Part shown: positions 26,488-35,143 of the stretch, piece after piece
Layout: each line of letters opens with the position of its first letter
How positions within the stretch are numbered: the stretch's first letter is position 1
Assembly (NCBI RefSeq): GCF_001542775.1
Contig: NZ_CP014145.1
Coordinates: 2,108,001 to 2,172,000 of the forward strand
Origin: Microterricola viridarii
Lineage (GTDB): Bacteria > Actinomycetota > Actinomycetes > Actinomycetales > Microbacteriaceae
Length of the DNA stretch: 64,000 nt
Direction of reading: 5' to 3'
Notes under the pieces: generated by a model
The model's input: the letters and a program-made list of their open reading frames with translations, nothing else
The model's database searches: none
Told to the model about the DNA's origin: nothing
Made by a program: the position numbers and the translations under genes

Positions 26488-26692
26488 GGCTACCTCCGGT
26501 TCGGGGGCCCGGCGGCAGCCCCACAGGCAATCTACCGAAGCCCGGTGGGCACGGGCGGACGGGCCGGGGTCGTTGTGCGGCAGAAACCGCGTTGTGCGGC
26601 AGTCATTCCTGTCGTACAACGCGGTTTCTGGGGCGGAGCACCTGATCGCCCCCGTGGCCAGCGGTCGCTGTTCCCGAGGTTTCCTGGGGACT

Positions 26693-26733
26693 GGCTGCCG
26701 CCTTTCGCGGCGTAACAAACGGCGCGCAGCGCC
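26693..26733 (-). terminator. prs terminator hairpin with the GGCTGCCGCCTTTCGC module
   Basis: After the double stop of prs (TAATAA on the minus strand), GGCGC-TGC-GCGCC (26721-26733) is followed by GTTTGTT and then GCGAAAGGCGGCAGCC. The flanking TTTCCTGGGGACTGGCTGCC is shared with the other module copies. Confidence 0.75.
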
Positions 26734-26738
26734 TTTTA

Positions 26739-27716
26739 TTACGCCGCGCCGTCAAACATGCTCGTGACGGAGCCGTCCTCGAAGACCTCGTGGATGGCGC
26801 GAGCCAGCAGCGGGGCGATCGGGAGGATCGTCAGGCGGTCCCAGGTCTTCTCTGCCGGCAGGGGCAGGGTGTCGGTGACGACGACCTCGTCGATGAACTC
26901 GCTCTGCAGCAGCTCGGTTGCCGGGTCACTGAAGACGGCGTGGGTGGCCGCGACGACGACGCCGATGGCGCCGGCCGCCTTCAGCGCCTCTGCCGCCTTC
27001 ACGATGGTGCGGCCGGTGTCGATCAGGTCATCCACCAGCAGGCAGACGCGGCCCTCGACCGGGCCGATGATCTCGTGCACGGAGACCTGGTTCGGAACCA
27101 GCGGGTCGCGGCGCTTGTGGATGATGGCGAGCGGAGCGCCGAGCTTGTCGCTCCAGATGTCGGCGACGCGCACGCGGCCCATGTCCGGGGAGACTACGGT
27201 CAGGGTGGCCGGGTCCAGCTTGTCCTTGAAGTGCTTGAGCAGCACGGGCATGGCGAAGAGGTGGTCGACGGGGCCGTCGAAGAAGCCCTGGATCTGCGCG
27301 GCGTGCAGGTCAACGCTCATGATGCGGTCGGCGCCGGCCGTCTTGAACAGGTCGGCGACCAGACGTGCAGAGATCGGCTCGCGGCCGCGGCCCTTCTTGT
27401 CCTGGCGGGCGTAGGGGTAGAACGGAGCGACAACGGTGATGCGCTTGGCGGATGCCCGCTTGAGCGCGTCCACCATGATCAGCTGCTCCATCAACCACTC
27501 GTTGATCGGCGCCGTGTGCGACTGGATGACGAACGCGTCACAGCCGCGCACGCTCTCGTCGTACCGCGCGTAGAGCTCGCCGTTGGCGAAGGTCCTGGCG
27601 TCCGTCGGCACCAGATCGGAACCCAGTTCCGCGGCGATGTCGATGGCAAGTTGCGGGTGGGCACGCCCCGAGACGAGAACGAGTCGCTTTTCTCCGCTGG
27701 ACTTGATTCCGGACAC
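26739..27716 (-). CDS. prs: Ribose-phosphate pyrophosphokinase
   Basis: Makes PRPP from ribose 5-phosphate and ATP, feeding nucleotide, His and Trp synthesis. The 325-residue class I enzyme shows SGRAHPQLAIDIAAELG, FANGELYARYDESVRG, the catalytic-loop segment PFYPYARQDKKGRGREPIS, and the PRPP loop LVDDLIDTGRTI. The C-terminal extension (IHEVFEDGSVTSMFDGAA) matches actinobacterial homologues. ATG at 27716. It follows glmU by 42 bases, the common glmU-prs pair. Confidence 0.98.
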   Translation of the reverse strand: MSGIKSSGEKRLVLVSGRAHPQLAIDIAAELGSDLVPTDARTFANGELYARYDESVRGCDAFVIQSHTAPINEWLMEQLIMVDALKRASAKRITVVAPFYPYARQDKKGRGREPISARLVADLFKTAGADRIMSVDLHAAQIQGFFDGPVDHLFAMPVLLKHFKDKLDPATLTVVSPDMGRVRVADIWSDKLGAPLAIIHKRRDPLVPNQVSVHEIIGPVEGRVCLLVDDLIDTGRTIVKAAEALKAAGAIGVVVAATHAVFSDPATELLQSEFIDEVVVTDTLPLPAEKTWDRLTILPIAPLLARAIHEVFEDGSVTSMFDGAA

Positions 27717-27758
27717 GTGTAGTCTCGCTCTCCCCGACGGCGGGCCGTCGAACCTTTG

Positions 27759-29186
27759 TTATTCTGCCTGCGCGGCCTGGGCAGCATCATCCGCAGCACT
27801 GCCGGCCCGGTGCGTGTGCACCCAACCTTCCATGTTTCGCTGCGGAGCGACGCTGATGGCCAAGGCGCCGGCCGGTATGTTCTTGCGAACAACCGTTCCC
27901 GCACCTGTGTACGCTCCGTCACCAATTGTAATCGGCGCGACGAAGACCCCGTGCGACCCGGTGCGCACATGCGACCCGATTTGTGAGGAATGCTTGTTGA
28001 CGCCGTCGTAGTTGGCGAAGATCGAGCCGGCACCGATGTTCGAGTGCTCGCCGATCGTGGCGTCGCCGACGTAACTGAGGTGCGGAACCTTGCTGCCGGT
28101 GCCGATCTTCGCGTTCTTCGTCTCGACGAAGGCGCCGATCTTGCCGTCGGTTCCGAGGATCGTGCCGGGGCGCAAGAACGCGAAGGGGCCGACGGTTGCC
28201 GCGGCGCCCACGACGGCGAGCGTGGCGTCGCTGCGGCGCACCTGGGCACCCTCGCCGATCTCGCAGTCAACCAGCGTCGTGTCCGGGCCGATGATTGCGC
28301 CGGTCGCGACGACGGTCGCGCCGAGGATCTGGGTGCCGGGCAGCAGCGTCACGTCGGGCGCGAGCGTGGCTTTGAGGTCGATCCAGGTGCTCGCCGGGTC
28401 CTGGATGGTGACGCCGGCCAGCTGCCAGCCGCGCACGATCAGCGCGTTCAGGCGCAGCGCGGCCTCGGAGAGCTGGGCGCGGTCATTGACGCCGGCAACC
28501 AGCCAGGCCTCGGCGACGGGCACGGCGCTCACGTCAGATCCGGCCGCGCGCAGCAGGCCGATGACGTCGGTCAGGTACTTCTCGCCCTGGGCGTTGTCGG
28601 TGGTGAGTTTGCCGAGCTGCTGGCGCAGGGCGGCGGCCGAGAACACGTAGACACCAGCATTGCCCTCACCGATGGCGAGCTGCTCCGGGGTGGCATCCTT
28701 CTGTTCGACGATGCCGTCGAACGCGCCGCCGTCGCCACGCACGATGCGGCCGTAGCCGGTGGCGTCGTCGTAGACGGCCGAGAGCACGGTGGCGGATGCC
28801 CCGCTCTCTCGGTGGGCGGCCACGAACTGGCTGAGCGTCTGGGCGTCGAGCAGCGGCACGTCGCCGTTGATGACGAGCACATCGCCGTCGAAGTCGGCAG
28901 GCAGCGCGGCGACGGCCTGCTCGACCGCGCGCCCGGTGCCGGGGACCTCATCCTGGTCGACGATGATGCTCTCCGGCAGCTCGGCGCTGACGACGGCGGC
29001 CAGCCGGTCGCGCTCGTGCCGCACAACGGTGACGATGGTTGCGGCGTCGAGGGCCTTCGCGGTGGCGAGCACGTGGCTGACCAGCGGCAGGCCGGCGATG
29101 GGGTGCAGCAGCTTGGGCGTGGCCGACTTCATGCGGGTGCCTTGCCCGGCCGCGAGGACAACAATCGCCAGATTCTGATCGGTCAT
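27759..29186 (-). CDS. glmU: Bifunctional GlmU: GlcN-1-P acetyltransferase / GlcNAc-1-P uridylyltransferase
   Basis: Makes UDP-GlcNAc, the precursor of peptidoglycan and of amino-sugar polymers. 475 residues. The N-terminal nucleotidyltransferase has VLAAGQGTRMKSATPKLLHP (about residues 11-30) and VLVINGDVPLLD. The C-terminal left-handed beta-helix carries hexapeptide repeats and the acetyl-CoA site (AFVETKNAKIGTGSKVPHL, SNIGAGSIFANYDGVNKH). ATG at 29186. First gene of glmU-prs, downstream of tRNA-Gln on the same strand. The product could also feed the surface glycan genes at 15-23 kb. Confidence 0.98.
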   Translation of the reverse strand: MTDQNLAIVVLAAGQGTRMKSATPKLLHPIAGLPLVSHVLATAKALDAATIVTVVRHERDRLAAVVSAELPESIIVDQDEVPGTGRAVEQAVAALPADFDGDVLVINGDVPLLDAQTLSQFVAAHRESGASATVLSAVYDDATGYGRIVRGDGGAFDGIVEQKDATPEQLAIGEGNAGVYVFSAAALRQQLGKLTTDNAQGEKYLTDVIGLLRAAGSDVSAVPVAEAWLVAGVNDRAQLSEAALRLNALIVRGWQLAGVTIQDPASTWIDLKATLAPDVTLLPGTQILGATVVATGAIIGPDTTLVDCEIGEGAQVRRSDATLAVVGAAATVGPFAFLRPGTILGTDGKIGAFVETKNAKIGTGSKVPHLSYVGDATIGEHSNIGAGSIFANYDGVNKHSSQIGSHVRTGSHGVFVAPITIGDGAYTGAGTVVRKNIPAGALAISVAPQRNMEGWVHTHRAGSAADDAAQAAQAE

Positions 29187-29274
29187 GGGTTCAGGCTCCT
29201 CGGTGATGGGGTGTTGGCGCCGGAGGTGCGTCTAATGCTTCAGCTCGGCAACTTGTAGTGGTCATCGCTTTCAT

Positions 29275-29349
29275 TCCAAGGAATTCCTTGGATTCTGGCT
29301 GCCGCCTTTCGGAGCGCCTTTTTTTCAGCGCGCGGCGCCGAAAAAAGCG
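29275..29349 (-). terminator. tRNA-Gln terminator, repeat module and 18-bp palindrome
   Basis: Right after the tRNA, a long hairpin with AGCGC..GCGCT arms and two A/T tracts (GCGCTTTTTT; GAAAAAAAGGCGC on the minus strand) makes a clear terminator. It runs into CCGAAAGGCGGCAGCC, the shared module (29297-29312). The palindrome TCCAAGGAATTCCTTGGA (29275-29292) then abuts it. Confidence 0.75.
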
Positions 29350-29421
29350 CTCCGCCGCCAGGACTCGAACCTAGACCTAACAGCTCCAAAGGCTGTCGTG
29401 CTGCCATTACACCACGGCGGA
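29350..29421 (-). tRNA. tRNA-Gln (anticodon UUG)
   Basis: Reading the minus strand from 29421: acceptor arm TCCGCCG pairs with CGGCGGA, and the discriminator G is at 29350. The D-loop is GTGTAATGGCAGCAC. The anticodon stem ACAGC/GCTGT encloses the loop CTTTGGA, whose positions 34-36 read UUG, with G37. The T-arm is TAGG-TTCGAGT-CCTG. Acceptor U1-A72 with G73 fits glutamine tRNAs. CCA is not encoded. A strong terminator follows directly. Confidence 0.95.
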
Positions 29422-29546
29422 ACGCGCCGAAGTCACTTCCGCGCGTCATCCAGTCTGCCAGAACATGAGGCCTGTTTCCGCCGCCCCCGCCGACCCGGAG
29501 CGAGCTGTGGCCGCGATCCGGGGTGCGCGGCCGCGATAATGGGACA

Positions 29547-30038
29547 ATGCCTGCCAGTGATGAAGTCGACCGCATCGTCGATGCGTGGTTGCGTGAGCGC
29601 CCCGATCTCGACTTCACGCCGCTGCAGGTTCTCTCCAGGGTCGGCCGGCTGGCCAAACACTTGGACCGTGCCCGACGCACCGCCTTCGCCCGCTCGGAGC
29701 TCGAATCGTGGGAGTTCGACGTGCTCTCCGCGCTCCGTCGAGCCGGCGAGCCGTTCCAGCTCTCGCCGAAACAACTCCTGCAGCAAACCCTGGTCTCCAG
29801 CGGAACGATGACGAACCGCATCGACCGTCTCGTGGTGCGCGAGTTGGTGCAACGCCGCACCGACCCGAACGACGGCCGCGGCATCCTCGTCGTGATGACC
29901 CCGGCGGGCCAGACCCGCGTGGATGCCGCGATCACCCGCCTCGTCGACGCAGAGGCGGTGCTGCTCGGCGCCCTCAGCGCGCCGGAGCAGGAGCGCCTGG
30001 CGGGCCTGCTGCGCAAGCTCTCGCTCGACTTCGACTAG
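29547..30038 (+). CDS. MarR-family transcriptional regulator
   Basis: A 163-residue winged-helix regulator: an N-terminal helix, then ELESWEFDVLSALRRAGEPFQL, the recognition region LSPKQLLQQTLVSSGTMTNRIDRL and the wing VQRRTDPNDGRGILVVMTPAG, closing with helices for dimerisation. MarR proteins usually repress a nearby gene and release DNA on binding small aromatic ligands. No obvious target is adjacent: tRNA-Gln is divergent and the met genes convergent. ATG at 29547 chosen over 29523. Confidence 0.92.
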   Translation: MPASDEVDRIVDAWLRERPDLDFTPLQVLSRVGRLAKHLDRARRTAFARSELESWEFDVLSALRRAGEPFQLSPKQLLQQTLVSSGTMTNRIDRLVVRELVQRRTDPNDGRGILVVMTPAGQTRVDAAITRLVDAEAVLLGALSAPEQERLAGLLRKLSLDFD

Positions 30039-30047
30039 CCCGTCATC

Positions 30048-30217
30048 CCGGTCTCGATACGCTCGTTCCTCGCTACTCGACCAGCGGGTATCCGCAGACC
30101 GTGGAACGGGTATCCGCAGACCGTGGAGCGGGTGTCCGCAGACCGTGGAGCGGGTGTCCGCAGACCGTGGAACGGGTGTCCGCAGACCGTGGAGCTGGTG
30201 TTCGCAGATCGAGTGGC
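30048..30217. repeat. REP-like unit followed by six tandem 22-bp repeats
   Basis: The long-form core GGTCTCGATACGCTCGTTCC leads into CTACTCGACCAGCGGG. From 30086 a 22-bp unit, GGGTRTCCGCAGACCGTGGA plus RC, is repeated five times almost perfectly, with a degenerate sixth copy ending near 30217. No spacers separate the units, so it is a tandem array and not CRISPR. It lies between convergent marR and metI. Confidence 0.85.
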
Positions 30218-30229
30218 GTGGGGCGCTGG

Positions 30230-30889
30230 CTAGCGGCGCAGCGCCTTGCGGGCGAGCTTGTTCCCGAGGAACTGCGCCAACTGCACAAACACGACGATGA
30301 GCAGCACGGCCGCCCAGGTCACGACGGGCTCGAACTGGCGGTAGCCGTAGAGCTGCGCGAAGTAGCCGAGGCCGCCACCAGCGACGAGGCCGGCCATCGC
30401 CGACATGTCAACGATCGCGACGAGCACGAAGGTGTAGCCGAGGATCAGCGGCCCGAGCGCCTCGGGGATGACGATGGTCGTCAGGATGCGCAGCGGCCCG
30501 GCGCCCATGGCGCGTCCAGCCTCGACCACCCCAGGCGGGACCGTCACCAGGTTCTGCTCCACAATGCGCCCAATCGCGAACGATGCCGCAATCGAGAGAG
30601 CGACGATGGCCGCATTGGTGCCGGTCCCGGTGCCGATCACCAGCCGCGTGAATGGCACGAGCGCGGCAATGAAGATGATGAACGGGATCGGGCGGAAGAA
30701 GTTGATGACCACATTCAGGATCACGAACACCGCTTTGTTCGGCATCAGGCTGCCCGCGCGCGTGGCGTAGAGCACGAGGCCGAAGAGCAGGCCGCCCAGG
30801 CCGCCGAACAACAGCGTCAGCGAGACCATGTAGAGCGTCTCGCCCGCAGCCTCCCAGAATTCGGGCTGCAGTTCAATCAGCTTGTCCAT
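30230..30889 (-). CDS. metI: Methionine ABC transporter permease
   Basis: Membrane part of the MetNIQ importer. 219 residues with about five to six helices and the permease coupling loop EAGRAMGAGPLRILTTIVIPEALGP (EAA motif). N-terminus ETLYMVSLTLLFGGLGGLLFG and NFFRPIPFIIFIAAL match MetI proteins. Its ATG overlaps the stop of metN by one base (TAATG), so translation is coupled. It ends the operon just before a tandem repeat array. Confidence 0.95.
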   Translation of the reverse strand: MDKLIELQPEFWEAAGETLYMVSLTLLFGGLGGLLFGLVLYATRAGSLMPNKAVFVILNVVINFFRPIPFIIFIAALVPFTRLVIGTGTGTNAAIVALSIAASFAIGRIVEQNLVTVPPGVVEAGRAMGAGPLRILTTIVIPEALGPLILGYTFVLVAIVDMSAMAGLVAGGGLGYFAQLYGYRQFEPVVTWAAVLLIVVFVQLAQFLGNKLARKALRR

Positions 30890-31914
30890 TACGCGGCCTC
30901 CGTCACTTCGCTCGCACCGGCGATGTCGGCGAGCACGCCGTCGATGACGGCATCCGGCCCGCGCAACGCCAAGGTGAGGTGACCGAAGGCACGACCCTGA
31001 ATCTCGTTGATGCCGCCGTAGACCAGCTCGAACTCGATGCCGGCCTGCGCCAGGCTGAGGAACACGGAGGACTGGCTGGCGTCGCCGTCGCGGAAGGAAA
31101 ACGTGACGATGCGCCCGGCGTGACGCTCACGCAGCACCGCGACCTCGGCCGCCGACGGCTGGCCTTTGACGACAGTGCCGACGAAGGTCTGGCTGGAGGC
31201 GTTCTGCGGGTCGGAGAAGACGTCGAAGACCTCACCGGTCTCGATCACCCGCCCCTTGTCCATGACGGCGACCTTCGTGGCCAGGGTCTGGATGACGTCC
31301 ATCTCGTGGGTGATCACGACCATCGTCACCCCGAACTCCTCGTTGACCCGCTTGAGCAGGGCAAGAACCTCGTGCGTGGTCTCCGGGTCGAGCGCGCTCG
31401 TCGCCTCGTCGCAGAGCAGGATGCGTGGTTCGGTGGCGAGGGCGCGGGCGATTCCGACGCGCTGCTTCTGCCCGCCGGAAAGCTGTTCCGGGTAGTTCTT
31501 CGCCTTGTCGCTCAGGCCGACGAACTCGAGCAGCTCGTCGACGCGGGCCTGGATCTTCTCCTTGGAGGCCCCGGCCACGCGCAGCGGGTAGGCGACGTTG
31601 TTCCACACGGTCTTCGCATTGAACAGGTTGAACTGCTGGAAGATCATGCCGATGCCGAGGCGCACGGGGCGCAGCTGCTTCTCTGGCAGCCCGGCGAGCT
31701 CCTGGCCGTCCACGACGACGCTGCCGCTCGAGACCGGCTCGAGGGCGTTGATGAGGCGCACGAGAGTGCTCTTGCCGGCACCGGAGTACCCGATGATGCC
31801 AAAGACGTCCCCGGCCTCGATATCGAGGCTGACGTCGTCGATCGCGAGAATCGGATCTCCGTCGTTGGGGTTCGGATACGCCTTGGTGACGTTGCGCAGG
31901 CTGACTAGCGCCAT
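30889..31914 (-). CDS. metN: Methionine ABC transporter ATPase with NIL domain
   Basis: ATPase of the D/L-methionine importer. Walker A is GYSGAGKSTLVR, signature LSGGQKQRVGIARA, Walker B ILLCDEATSALD, H-loop VVITHEMDV. From about residue 265 comes the C-terminal NIL domain (RHAGRIVTFSFRDGDASQ and EFELVYGGINEIQGRAFG), which binds methionine and inhibits transport when the cell is replete. Length 341 residues is normal. It follows metQ by 143 bases that contain a long hairpin. Confidence 0.97.
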   Translation of the reverse strand: MALVSLRNVTKAYPNPNDGDPILAIDDVSLDIEAGDVFGIIGYSGAGKSTLVRLINALEPVSSGSVVVDGQELAGLPEKQLRPVRLGIGMIFQQFNLFNAKTVWNNVAYPLRVAGASKEKIQARVDELLEFVGLSDKAKNYPEQLSGGQKQRVGIARALATEPRILLCDEATSALDPETTHEVLALLKRVNEEFGVTMVVITHEMDVIQTLATKVAVMDKGRVIETGEVFDVFSDPQNASSQTFVGTVVKGQPSAAEVAVLRERHAGRIVTFSFRDGDASQSSVFLSLAQAGIEFELVYGGINEIQGRAFGHLTLALRGPDAVIDGVLADIAGASEVTEAA

Positions 31915-31977
31915 GGGTTACTCCTCGTGCGGCCTGATGCGGGGTGGGCATGCCGCGTGTAGTTAAGGTGCGGTGCG

Positions 31978-32030
31978 GCCTCGCAGAGAAGACGCCCGCC
32001 CTTGTGGGGCGAGCGCTCCTCTGCGAAGCC
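31978..32030 (-). promoter_or_regulatory. Long intercistronic hairpin between metQ and metN
   Basis: GGCTTCGCAGAG on the transcribed strand pairs with CTCTGCGAGGCC, and inner arms CGCTCGCCC/GGGCGGGCG surround a CACAA loop, giving a stem of about 20 pairs with small bulges. Such a structure after the binding-protein gene would favour partial termination or protect the metQ mRNA, giving more MetQ than MetNI. Confidence 0.6.
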
Positions 32031-32057
32031 GCGGAGATGCTGCGTGCTTCGTGGTGC

Positions 32058-32972
32058 TTACTTCTGTGCCTTGGTGTCTGCCTCGACCTTGGCGAGCGAC
32101 GCCGCGAGGTCGGCAACGGGGGTCTGCAGGGCGAGGGCGGTGCCGCCCGAAGCCTCGAGCAGGCCGGCCTGGACGCCCTTGTCGGTCTGGAAGATCTCGA
32201 CGAGCTTCTTGTAGGTCGCGTTGTCCTTGTCCTCGGCGCGAGCGGCGAAGATGTTGACGTACGGCAGAGCGTTGGCGTCGTTGGGGTCGTCCTTGGCGAT
32301 GGCATCGGCGAAGGTCAGACCGGCGTCCTGCACGAAGTCGTTGTTGATGATCGCGGCAGCGACGTCGGGGAGCAGGGTCGGGGTCATGGCCGCCTCGAGC
32401 GCCTGGACCTTGACCTTGGACTTGTCCTGGATGACGTCGTTCAGGCCGGAGAAGATGCTTCCGCCGTCCTTCAGCTCGATCAGCTTGGCCGACTGCAGCA
32501 CGAGGAGCGCACGGGCCAGGTTGCTGGCGTCATCCGGAACGGCGACGGTCTCGCCGGCGGGGATGTCGGCGACGCTCTTGTACTTGGTGGAGTACAGGCC
32601 GAGCGGGTAGATGGCGGTGGAGCCGATGGCGACGAGGTCGTCGCCGGCGGACACGTTGTAGTCGGCGAGGTAGACGATGTGCTGGAACTGGTTCAGGTCC
32701 AGGTCTCCTGCGGACAGGGCCGGGTTCGGCTGTGCGTAGTCAGCGAAGTCGGAGAGCTCGACCGTGATGCCCTCTGCGGCGGCGGCCTCGACGAAGGCGG
32801 GCCACTGCGGGTCGCTCTTGCCGACGACGCCGATCCTGACGGTCTCCGACTTGTCGGCCGAACCGGATCCAGCGCCGACCTCGGCGGTCGTGGCGCAGCC
32901 GGCGAGAGCGGCGAGCAGGGGAAGCGTGGCGAGAGCTGCGAGGACCTTGGTGGTCTTCTTCGAGATGGACAT
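32058..32972 (-). CDS. metQ: Methionine-binding lipoprotein (NlpA/MetQ family)
   Basis: Extracellular substrate-binding lipoprotein of the MetNIQ importer. 304 residues with signal peptide and lipobox LAGC (cysteine at about 26), then the NlpA fold: TVRIGVVGKSDPQ, ITVELSDFADYAQPNPALSAGDLDLNQFQH (split here by family loops), AIYPLGLYSTKYKS and VAVPDDASNLARALLVLQ. The last is the typical methionine-site block. ATG at 32972. First gene of metQ-metN-metI, preceded by a leader with several stems. Confidence 0.95.
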   Translation of the reverse strand: MSISKKTTKVLAALATLPLLAALAGCATTAEVGAGSGSADKSETVRIGVVGKSDPQWPAFVEAAAAEGITVELSDFADYAQPNPALSAGDLDLNQFQHIVYLADYNVSAGDDLVAIGSTAIYPLGLYSTKYKSVADIPAGETVAVPDDASNLARALLVLQSAKLIELKDGGSIFSGLNDVIQDKSKVKVQALEAAMTPTLLPDVAAAIINNDFVQDAGLTFADAIAKDDPNDANALPYVNIFAARAEDKDNATYKKLVEIFQTDKGVQAGLLEASGGTALALQTPVADLAASLAKVEADTKAQK

Positions 32973-32984
32973 AACTACCTTTCG

Positions 32985-33110
32985 CTGTGTGTACCCGACC
33001 GGCCGGTGATCAGTTCGCGATCACGAAGCCGGGTGCGGCTTCGACATCTCTCGGCACACAGCTCCGCCATGGGGTATTTCCAAAGGGGATTTGTGTGCCG
33101 CAGCTGTGCG
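32985..33110 (-). promoter_or_regulatory. Structured 5' leader of metQNI (candidate regulatory RNA)
   Basis: On the transcribed strand three stems stand in a row before metQ. They are CGGCACACA/TGTGTGCCG (9 bp, large loop), GAAGCCG/CGGCTTC with a four-base loop, and GTGATC/GATCAC with a seven-base loop. Upstream CACAGCT can pair instead with AGCTGTG, which overlaps the 3' arm of the first stem, so two exclusive folds exist. I could not match any SAM riboswitch core. Confidence 0.45.
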
Positions 33111-33186
33111 GGGTAATTACAACGGTACGGGGCTATTCTTCGACCGCCGAACCACTCCGCCTTAGTTCGTCACAGTTCCTGCGACG

Positions 33187-35049
33187 CTAGCCCTCGAGAA
33201 GCTCAGAAAGTTCGATCCAACGGGTTTCGTTCGTGACCACATCATTTTCCAGCTTCGACAGTTGGGCGGTCAGCGCCCCCAGACCGTCGTAATCTCCCTG
33301 GTCGTGGGTGGCCAGCTTCTCGTGAATCTCGGCGATCTGCTGCTGCCATTTGGCGATCTTGCGGTCGATGGACGCCAGTTCCTTCTGCGCGTTGCGCAGC
33401 TCGGCGCCACCCAGCTTCGGCTTGGCGGCCACGGCGGGCTTGCTCGGGGCCGCACTCGTTGAAGCACCGCTGTTGTCGTTGGAACCGACGACGCTTTCGA
33501 AGCCGACGTTGTCGGCATCCGCCGCCACCTGCTTCTTGCGCATCTCGATGTACTGCTCGACACCACCGGGAAGGTGCTTGAAGTGGCCCTCGGTGACGGC
33601 GTACTGCTGGTCGGTGACGCGTTCGATCAAGTAGCGGTCGTGGCTGACGACGAGCAGCGTGCCGGGGAAGGAGTCGAGCAGGTCTTCCATGGCGGCGAGC
33701 ATGTCGGTGTCGAGGTCGTTGGTCGGCTCATCGAGGATCAGCACGTTCGGCTCGTCCAGCACGATCAGCAGCAGCTGCAGGCGGCGCTTCTGGCCACCGG
33801 AGAGGTCCTTGACCGGGGTGGAGAGCTGCGAGCTCATGAAGCCCATGCGCTCCAGCAGCTGGCCGGGGGTCATCTCTTTGCCGCCGGCGACGTAGCTGGA
33901 ACGCTGACGGCCGATGACCTCGCTGACGCGGTCGTTCTGGATCGCCTTCAGCTCATCGAGCTGCTGGGTGAGCACCGCGACCTTGATCGTCTTGCCGCGC
34001 TTGACCGTGCCGCTGGTGGGCTGCAGGGTGCCTGCGACGAGGTTCAGCAGCGTGGACTTTCCCGCACCGTTGACACCGAGGATGCCGGTGCGCTCGCCCG
34101 GCGCAATGCGCCAGGTGATGTCGTTCAGCACCGTCTTCTCGCCGCGGTGCTCGGTGGCGGGGAACTTGACGGTGACGTCGATCAGGTCGACGACGTCCTT
34201 GCCGAGACGCTGCATGGCCATCGACTGCATCGACACGGTGTCGCGGGGCGGCGGCTCGTTCGCGATCAACTCGTTGGCCGCGTCGATGCGGAACTTCGGC
34301 TTGGCCGTGCGGGCCGGGGCGCCGCGACGCAGCCAGGCCAGCTCCTTCTTCATGAGGTTCTGACGTTTCGCCTCGGAGACGGCCGCCGAGCGGTCGCGCT
34401 CGACGCGCTGCAGGATGTACGCCGCGTAACCACCCTCGAAGGGCTCGATGATGCGGTCGTGCACCTCCCAGGTGGCGTTGCAGATCTCGTCGAGGAACCA
34501 CCGGTCGTGGGTGACGACGACGAGTCCGCCGCTGCCCTGGGGCCAGCGGCGCTTGAGGTGCCCGGCGAGCCAGGCGATGCCCTCGACGTCGAGGTGGTTT
34601 GTGGGCTCATCGAGGAAGACGACGTCGTGGTCGCCGACGAGCAGCGCGGCGAGGGCGACGCGGCGGCGCTGGCCGCCGGAGAGGCTCTCGACGATGGCGT
34701 CCCAGGGCACATCGCTGAGCAGTCCGCCGATGACGTCGCGTACGACGGGGTCGCCCGCCCAGACGTGCTCGTCGATGCCGCCGACGACGGCCTGGGCGAC
34801 GGTGAGGCTGGAGTCGACGGTGTCGGCCTGGTCGAGCATGGCGAGGCGCACGTCGCGGCGGCGCGTGACGCGGCCGCCGTCCGGCTCCATCCGCCCGGCC
34901 AGCAGTTTGAGGAGGGTGGACTTTCCGTCACCGTTGCGGCCGACGATGCCGACGCGGTCGCCCTCATTGAGACCCACCGTCACTTCGTCAAAGATTACGC
35001 GGGTGGGGAATTCGAGGTGCAGCCTTTCGGCGCCAAGCATGTGTGCCAT
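33187..35049 (-). CDS. ABC-F family ATPase (Uup-like)
   Basis: A soluble 620-residue protein with two ATPase domains and no membrane part. First domain: Walker A VGRNGDGKSTLL, signature LSGGQRRRVALA, Walker B VVFLDEPTNHLD. An ABC-F linker rich in charged residues joins it to the second domain: LGVNGAGKSTLLN, LSGGQKRRLQLL, NVLILDEPTNDLD. The C-terminus is a coiled coil (AELRNAQKELASIDRKIAKW), as in Uup, which contacts DNA or ribosomes. ABC-F proteins act on the ribosome, easing stalled translation or giving drug protection. It sits downstream of ispE, a frequent actinobacterial neighbour. Confidence 0.94.
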   Translation of the reverse strand: MAHMLGAERLHLEFPTRVIFDEVTVGLNEGDRVGIVGRNGDGKSTLLKLLAGRMEPDGGRVTRRRDVRLAMLDQADTVDSSLTVAQAVVGGIDEHVWAGDPVVRDVIGGLLSDVPWDAIVESLSGGQRRRVALAALLVGDHDVVFLDEPTNHLDVEGIAWLAGHLKRRWPQGSGGLVVVTHDRWFLDEICNATWEVHDRIIEPFEGGYAAYILQRVERDRSAAVSEAKRQNLMKKELAWLRRGAPARTAKPKFRIDAANELIANEPPPRDTVSMQSMAMQRLGKDVVDLIDVTVKFPATEHRGEKTVLNDITWRIAPGERTGILGVNGAGKSTLLNLVAGTLQPTSGTVKRGKTIKVAVLTQQLDELKAIQNDRVSEVIGRQRSSYVAGGKEMTPGQLLERMGFMSSQLSTPVKDLSGGQKRRLQLLLIVLDEPNVLILDEPTNDLDTDMLAAMEDLLDSFPGTLLVVSHDRYLIERVTDQQYAVTEGHFKHLPGGVEQYIEMRKKQVAADADNVGFESVVGSNDNSGASTSAAPSKPAVAAKPKLGGAELRNAQKELASIDRKIAKWQQQIAEIHEKLATHDQGDYDGLGALTAQLSKLENDVVTNETRWIELSELLEG

Positions 35050-35143
35050 ATCGCCCCCAACTCTACTGGGCGCGCCTGTGTGCCGCCCCGCGAATGCGAT
35101 GTGAGCGGCGGGGCGGATGCCGGCGGCATCCGCGGCGGGTCGG

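Noticed and set aside
30086..30217. Possible CRISPR array
   Set aside because: The 22-bp units are directly adjacent without unique spacers and no cas gene is present.
32985..33110. SAM riboswitch upstream of metQ
   Set aside because: No SAM-I, SAM-II or SAM-IV conserved core could be seen; kept only as an unclassified structured leader.
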